From the NCBI GenBank assembly GCA_029891345.1, contig CM056999.1:31802418-31866417 (forward strand): 64,000 nucleotides of DNA, in the 5' to 3' direction. The notes beneath the pieces are model-generated. The model saw nothing but the letters and a program-made list of their open reading frames with translations, did no database searches and had not been told where the DNA came from. This DNA is from Dryococelus australis. Its lineage: Eukaryota > Arthropoda > Insecta > Phasmatodea > Phasmatidae. The translations under genes were made by a program, and so were the position numbers. Shown here in pieces: positions 59,588 to 64,000 of the stretch (position 1 is its first letter; each line of letters begins with the position of its first letter).

Positions 59588-60425
59588 TGATTATTGTAAA
59601 TTTTATGGAAAGTACTTGAAATAGAAAAATGACATCCATGATGATGCTTAGATGAAGGAATTTCAGCAACCACAGAAAAATCACAGTCATTACATTACTT
59701 TATAGAGAACTTACAGGTTGTAGCTCTATTGCCGCATAAAATCCTGTGATGCCGAAGCCTAATTAGGCTTACAATTACGGAATATAAAACAGCACATTAC
59801 ATTACTTTATAGAGAACTTACAGGTTGTAGCTCTATTGCCGCATAAAATCCTGTGATGCCGAAGCCTAATTAGGCTTACAATTACGGAATATAAAACAGC
59901 ACATTAAAATTTATGAAAGATATCGTCTTACGTTGACGCGCTAAACCCCACCGTTTGCGAGGAATTCACGCACCAATGTCGTAAGCATAGGCGCCTCATA
60001 CGCACGCAACACGCATCACACATACGTCGTACATATCAACGAAGTCTGTTCAAACAGTTTGGAGACCATAACCATGTGTTATGCCAGGACACACACGATC
60101 TCATTATGTGCAGGCGCAGTAACGCAATGGTTCCGGCCTTCATGCTTTAAGTTCACGCAAACGATAGGGTTCAGCGTGATGACACATTACGAAATTTGTT
60201 GTTAATATTAACGTGCTCTTTAATAACTTGTCATTGGAAACCCAATTAGGCTTCGGCGGTACTGAATTTTATACGACAATAGGGTTGCAACCCTCAGTTT
60301 CTCTATGATATAATTAATGGCATTCATAAGTTTTTCTGTGGTTGCTGATATTCGTTCAGCTACACATTATCATGGATGTCGTTCCATTTCAAATACTTTC
60401 TGTAAAATTTACAATTTTTAGAGTG
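59588..60425. repeat. Long inverted repeat (hairpin-type element)
   Basis: The reverse complement of 59588-59790 matches 60243-60425 at about 75-80%. Shared landmarks include AATTAGGCTTCGGC, GGCAATAG/GACAATAG, TTTTTCTGTGGTTGCTGA, ATCATGGATGTC and AAAATTTACAAT. The ~450-bp centre is unrelated. Its right end meets the mariner-like transposase, so it may be the element's 3' region folded back. Confidence 0.72.
59688..59901 (+). repeat. 107-bp tandem duplication, two identical copies
   Basis: CATTACATTACTTTATAGAG at 59688 recurs at 59795, and the whole 107-base unit is identical between copies by eye. It lies within the left arm of the long inverted repeat. The exact identity points to a very recent event or an assembly artefact. 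Confidence 0.96.
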
Positions 60426-60690
60426 TGTTCAGATCTGGAGGGCGTATTTAAAAAACGCGACTCTTGAGGAATCCCCACAGGACATGATCGCAAACCGACT
60501 TATCGGGCGGGTGGGCAGGCCATGGAATGTCTCCAACGCGCGAAATTATTTTATGCTGAATTATTGTTCGTAAAGTGTCCATTGACATGCGAGATGTGTG
60601 TGCTGTGGCTCCATCTTGATGGAAATAAACGTTTGCAAGGTCGATGTTGAGGTCATATAATGCACGGTGTGCAGGTGACTACCGCTCCAT
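60425..60690 (-). pseudogene. Mariner-like (IS630 superfamily) transposase fragment
   Basis: On the minus strand, SPAHRALYDLNIDLANVYFH leads into QDGATAHTSRMSMDTLR, then ISRVGDIPWPAHPPDKSVCD and HVLWGFLKSRVF, followed by a stop. The QDGATAHT and PPD.S.CD..LWG.LK segments hold the second and third catalytic acidic residues of this superfamily. About 80 codons are open with no shift; upstream a stop and microsatellite DNA end the homology. The fragment lacks the DNA-binding N-terminus. Confidence 0.83.
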
Positions 60691-60772
60691 GCTTAATGTC
60701 AAAGTCATCACTCGCCGGACAGATCTGACCGTATCATGCCATCTCCACCCTAGGGACACACGAGTACTAGTG

Positions 60773-60828
60773 TGTATATATATATGTATGTGTATATATA
60801 TATATATATATACATATATGTATGTATG

Positions 60829-60872
<44 letters not shown>
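60773..60872 (+). repeat. Compound (TA)n-(TATG)n-(CA)n microsatellite
   Basis: TA, GTATG and finally CA repeats. Several open frames on both strands (YIYIY, CVCVCV) arise from it. Confidence 0.97.
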
Positions 60873-60874
<2 letters not shown>

Positions 60875-60914
60875 AGTAATCGTGTATTAAGGCATAGAGA
60901 AATGTTGCACGATT

Positions 60915-61140
60915 TGGGATTGGGAATTGCCATCTTGGATTCCGGACGTCCCGCTCTGTCGTTCCGGTCACGCGCCCGCTATCTTGGATTCCGTCATGTT
61001 GCTAGTCAGTATGCCGCCATATTTTAAGCCAGTACGCTGTCATATTTGACCGCCATCTTTGTAGCCAGTATGTCACCATATTGATACTTACATTCGTTCG
61101 ACTGCCATCTCGGTAACCAGTAAGTCACTATTTCATTATC
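60915..61140 (+). repeat. Degenerate short tandem repeat
   Basis: GCCATCTTGGATTCCG occurs at ~60929, a CTATCTTGGATTCCG variant at ~60978, then CCAGTA-GTCACCATAT-type units at ~61008, 61023, 61062 and 61112. The order looks like decayed tandem units of about 40-50 bases. Confidence 0.42.
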
Positions 61141-61454
61141 TTGCATTCTGAGGGTTTTCTCCGAGTGCTCCAATTTTTTCTTTAATGTTCTTTATTTTTA
61201 ATTCTCTTTCTTCCTTTATCTCTTCTTCTCTCCTCTCTCTTCCTTATCTCTTCTTCTATAAGTGTTTTATCCGAGTGCTCCCACTTGTTTCTCTCTTTCT
61301 CTCTTCTTCTTTACTTTCTCTTCCATTTTCTCTTTCTCTCCCATTCGTTCATCATTTGTTTGCATCGGCTGTTACTGGAGGGCGCCATGTTTGTTTACAT
61401 TTGTCTCTCTCCTCCATTCGACCCGCCATCTTGGTTTTTCGTTTGTCATTTGTT
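61141..61454 (+). other. Pyrimidine-rich non-coding stretch
   Basis: CT-rich (TCTCTTTC words). The phrase CGAGTGCTCC recurs at 61162 and 61271. Open frames here are low-complexity (LLSLP). Confidence 0.5.
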
Positions 61455-61665
61455 TCTCCCATTAGTTCTGGCTTTGGCCACAAGGGGCGCTCGTGTTGCT
61501 TTCGCTCAACTGATTGCTCACATTTGATCGACAGTGATATTGGTTCTGGCATTGGCCGCTAGGAGCGCTCGTTCGATCAGTCGATCTCGCGTCTGTCCTG
61601 TTGCTTGCGCTCCACTGCCACATTTGTTCTGGAATTGGCTGCTAGGGGCGCTGCTTTTTTAAGAA
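61455..61665 (+). repeat. Tandem repeat, ~80-bp unit, three copies
   Basis: TTCTGGCTTTGGCCACAAGG, TTCTGGCATTGGCCGCTAGG and TTCTGGAATTGGCTGCTAGG start at 61465, 61543 and 61627, each followed by a GCGCTCG/GCGCTGC box. Spacings are 78 and 84 bases. Confidence 0.75.
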
Positions 61666-62423
61666 CTCAATACCATCTGGAATATTGCGGGATCTAACTG
61701 CTAGACCTTGGGTCGCCAGACTTCCTTAGACCACTCGGCTATCGTGCAAGAGTTTATAAGTAATATATAGCTTGCAGACGAATAAATAATATTTTGCCTC
61801 TCATTAACGACATTACATTTGTATTTCTTACGTTTTTTTTGTTTACATAACAATAATATTTTAAGTATATATTTTTTACTATATAATATTTATTTCTTAT
61901 ATAATTTTTAAGTAACTTATTTTTCATTCTAAGTGTTTTTTAAGTATTTATTTTTCATTGTATTATTTATATTCTTTTGTTTATTTTACATATATATTTC
62001 TTATATTTAACTTATATACTTTTTAAGTATTTTATTTTTTATATATAATATTTTTTATTAATCTTTAAAGTGTAATGAGTGACGTGTATACAGATACATA
62101 TTTTTCAGGCAGACAGGAATATGTCGTCAGAATATATGATTGCGTCACTATGACAAGCACCATATTTGATTTTATAAGCATATATAGAAACTGTTTTTAG
62201 TAAATATTTGTCAAGAATTTTATATTATGAACGTTGATTTTTCGCACATTTTCGATTTTTATTTATATATATAATATTAATTGTTTTAATATCCCAGACT
62301 TAAGTATGTACATGTAGAGGCCAACAGGAGGATACGGCATGCTAAAATTTAAATAAAAATCAATTTTATAGTAATTTATTATTATTATGTAAATACATTT
62401 TCAGAACAAATCAGTTCATCACA
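61666..62423. other. Highly AT-rich non-coding stretch
   Basis: Long T/A runs with no recognised feature. It forms the 3' flank of the Polinton fragment that follows. Confidence 0.55.
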
Positions 62424-63170
62424 TCATCTGATATAACCCCGGCTCTTGAGTTCTTCAAAGATCGAAACTACCTCTTTCATGTTCGAGAAATCGCCGTGTT
62501 TATGAAAGTCAAGCAAATATTCGAGTCTATCAACAAGTTTGTGGGGATCTTCAGTAAACATATAGTGAGTATTCGCAGCATCTTCTGCCTTCTTCACTTC
62601 ACTTGTCGAAGGAAACTCGTTGTAGAAATATGCGGGAACGTCGAGAGAATCATCATCGTCTTCAACACAATCACTGCCTCCATAGTCATCATCAAAGCTC
62701 TCTTCATGCTCGACTTCACTTCCTGTTGCATCCTCAATATCAAGTTTAAATTTCTGTGTAGCAGGAGTTGTATGCTCATCAGTATTTAGAGATGATGGTC
62801 GTTTATTTTGAAGTTTTTCGACTACACACGAACATCTTGCAAGTGTTCCTTCCGCACAAATCGACTGTACTGCACTCATTCCGACATTAGCATTAACTGT
62901 TGCGTCATAATAGTCTGCGGAAACGGTACCCATAGATGTAGCAGGAGGTATTGATGACATCACTTGCTGGTTCCCCGTAGACAAACACTCTCGACAGACA
63001 GTGATGAACTGATCGAACTCACGCCTGTACCTTCCCTTATGTAGCAGACAGTCCTTAACAATCGTCAAAAATACATATTTCTCTTTCCAGCACAAGGAAC
63101 ACATATCTTTGAAATCTGATAGTCATGTCCGCATTAACATTGAAGCCCTGCTTCAAGTCTGACACGTGTG
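62424..63170 (-). pseudogene. Second Polinton fragment: ATPase C-terminus fused to DUF8207-like C-terminus
   Basis: An intact 226-codon frame (ATG 63104 to 62424) begins MCSLCWKEKYVFLTIVKD, LHKGRYRREFDQFI, which is the C-terminal tail of Polinton packaging ATPases. It continues through a serine/acidic linker (ESFDDDYGGSDCVEDDDDS) into EDPHKLVDRLEYLLDF and VVSIFEELKSRGYIR, the same signature that ends the gene at 17241-18084. Upstream, VNADMTI and the next base shift join onto SDFKDMCSLCW, so one frameshift separates it from more ATPase (to ~63165). Known Polinton ATPases end near the GRYR..FDQFI block. The fusion may result from deletion of the DUF8207 N-terminal half. No other Polinton genes adjoin. 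Confidence 0.78.
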
Positions 63171-64000
63171 TCAATTAGCAATCTCGAGCAATTTTATGTT
63201 AGTACTCCTGTCCTGCCAAAGACTGTCCCACCTGAACGATTTATTTTTCGTCCCGCCAGCTGGTGAAATGTATAGTGCCTACAATTTCCCGGAGTACGAT
63301 TTAAGGCTGATATTATGGGGTTGGTGTGTTTACAGAACTGCATGACGTTAATGAACTTGGTTAGCAAGTCTGCTTGGTTATTTGCCACGTCTGAACGCTT
63401 CCAAGCGCCGAGCTATACTGAAGAGAGGCACGTAGCGCTCCTGGCGCGGCCGAGCGCTTTATGGTGGCTACTACTAGCAACGAGTTCAGCCTCGCACACT
63501 CTGGAACCTTCCATACGCCTCTCCGCTATTCCCGCCGCCTCCTTAACCTTCCCGAGCCACGTTTTCGCATGTAAATGTTCGTCCCCAGCCCGAGCAAGTG
63601 TGCAGTGTTCCTCTTCGATTTGCGCGGGCTGGCCGACGATAGATATCTACACCATTTCGTACTTCGAGGCTTCAGCATGCTAGACGCGTTTTCGCGTAAT
63701 ATGAGTACATAAGTTAAATATTGCAGTGAACCTAGTTTTTGTTATGCCGGGGGTAGTGTTTCGTTTTTTTTTTTTTTTTTTTTTTTTAAATATGGATTTT
63801 TGCAGGGAAGTGTTTCTTCACTGTTTTGATTGTACGCATTTTCAATATGGTATTTTATGGAAATGTTTATAAGAGGTGGATTCTTCTTTTTTTTTTTTTT
63901 AGCGTGCTGTAGTAATGGTCTCCTGGACTACAATTTTCCAAAAGAATTTTAATGCCAAAGAGCTTGATAGTGTATGGCGTGCCTTTATGCTCATGGTTAT
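63171..64000. other. Non-coding stretch with a GC-rich patch and poly(T)
   Basis: 63.40-63.60 kb is GC/CpG-richer (GGCGCGGCCGAGCGC) with an open plus-strand frame (63315-63683) that matches nothing. Poly(T) runs lie at 63760-63787 and 63886-63899. It could be a CpG-type promoter area; no gene can be assigned. Confidence 0.4.

Noticed and set aside
60644-61027. 127-aa frame across the TA/CA microsatellite
   Set aside because: The frame exists because of the microsatellite; flanks show no homology in that frame.
63194-63388. Copia-like ADLLTKF peptide in a minus-strand frame
   Set aside because: A single short motif without any neighbouring RNase H or integrase homology.
1-64000. CRISPR arrays, bacterial operons or ribosome binding sites
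   Set aside because: None seen. The spaced repeats here are minisatellites or transposons, and all context is eukaryotic.

Overview
The window looks like nuclear DNA from an arthropod, most probably an insect with a large AT-rich genome (a polyneopteran such as a cockroach, termite or stick insect would fit; this is inference). There is no operon structure, no rRNA or standard tRNA, and no confidently intact host gene. Nearly all recognisable coding sequence belongs to transposable elements or an endogenous virus-like element, and almost all of it is broken by stops and frameshifts. The element types are Polinton/Maverick, BEL/Pao, Copia, several Tc1/mariner relatives, a LINE tail, tRNA-derived SINEs and short inverted-repeat MITEs.

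Layout. 0-9 kb: AT-rich DNA with a candidate LTR end, three copies of one MITE family, a 10-bp minisatellite folded into a 209-bp higher-order repeat (4.5-5.0 kb) and other short tandem repeats. 9.7-19.0 kb: a decayed Polinton/adintovirus-like element. On the minus strand it carries a protein-primed type B DNA polymerase, a small acidic ORF, a structural-protein candidate, an adenovirus-like cysteine protease, a parvovirus-type phospholipase A2 protein and a tiny Cys/Gly-rich ORF. On the plus strand it carries an A32/FtsK-like packaging ATPase, a DUF8207-like protein and an integrase with a C-terminal chromodomain. I found no major capsid gene. 19.1-25.4 kb: a BEL/Pao retrotransposon (minus strand) with short TG...CA LTRs and a nearly matching 5-bp target duplication; a Tc1-like transposon (19.36-20.58 kb) sits inside it.

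25.4-43 kb: mostly non-coding, with a G/T-skewed stretch (26.7-27.8 kb), an inverted duplication (33.7-34.4 against 36.8-37.4 kb) that carries a MITE in each arm, two SINEs, a GC-rich island (37.8-38.2 kb) and a candidate solo LTR (41.6-42.5 kb). 43.3-46.3 kb: a decayed Copia element. 46-54 kb: mostly empty, apart from a coding-like exon for a small secreted protein with one internal stop (50.1-50.4 kb, minus), a Tc1 transposase remnant and another MITE. 54-64 kb: SINEs, a LINE C-terminus, a hairpin element beside a mariner-like transposase with an exact 107-bp tandem duplication, microsatellites, and a second Polinton fragment (62.4-63.2 kb) in which the ATPase C-terminus is fused in frame to the DUF8207-like C-terminus.

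Together, the Polinton genes would have supplied a self-synthesising, possibly virion-forming element: polymerase and integrase for replication and insertion, ATPase and protease for packaging and maturation, PLA2 for membrane breaching. Key residues are lost in several of them, so this copy is a fossil. The nesting gives a relative order: the BEL element, which lies just outside the visible Polinton genes, came before the Tc1 insertion inside it.
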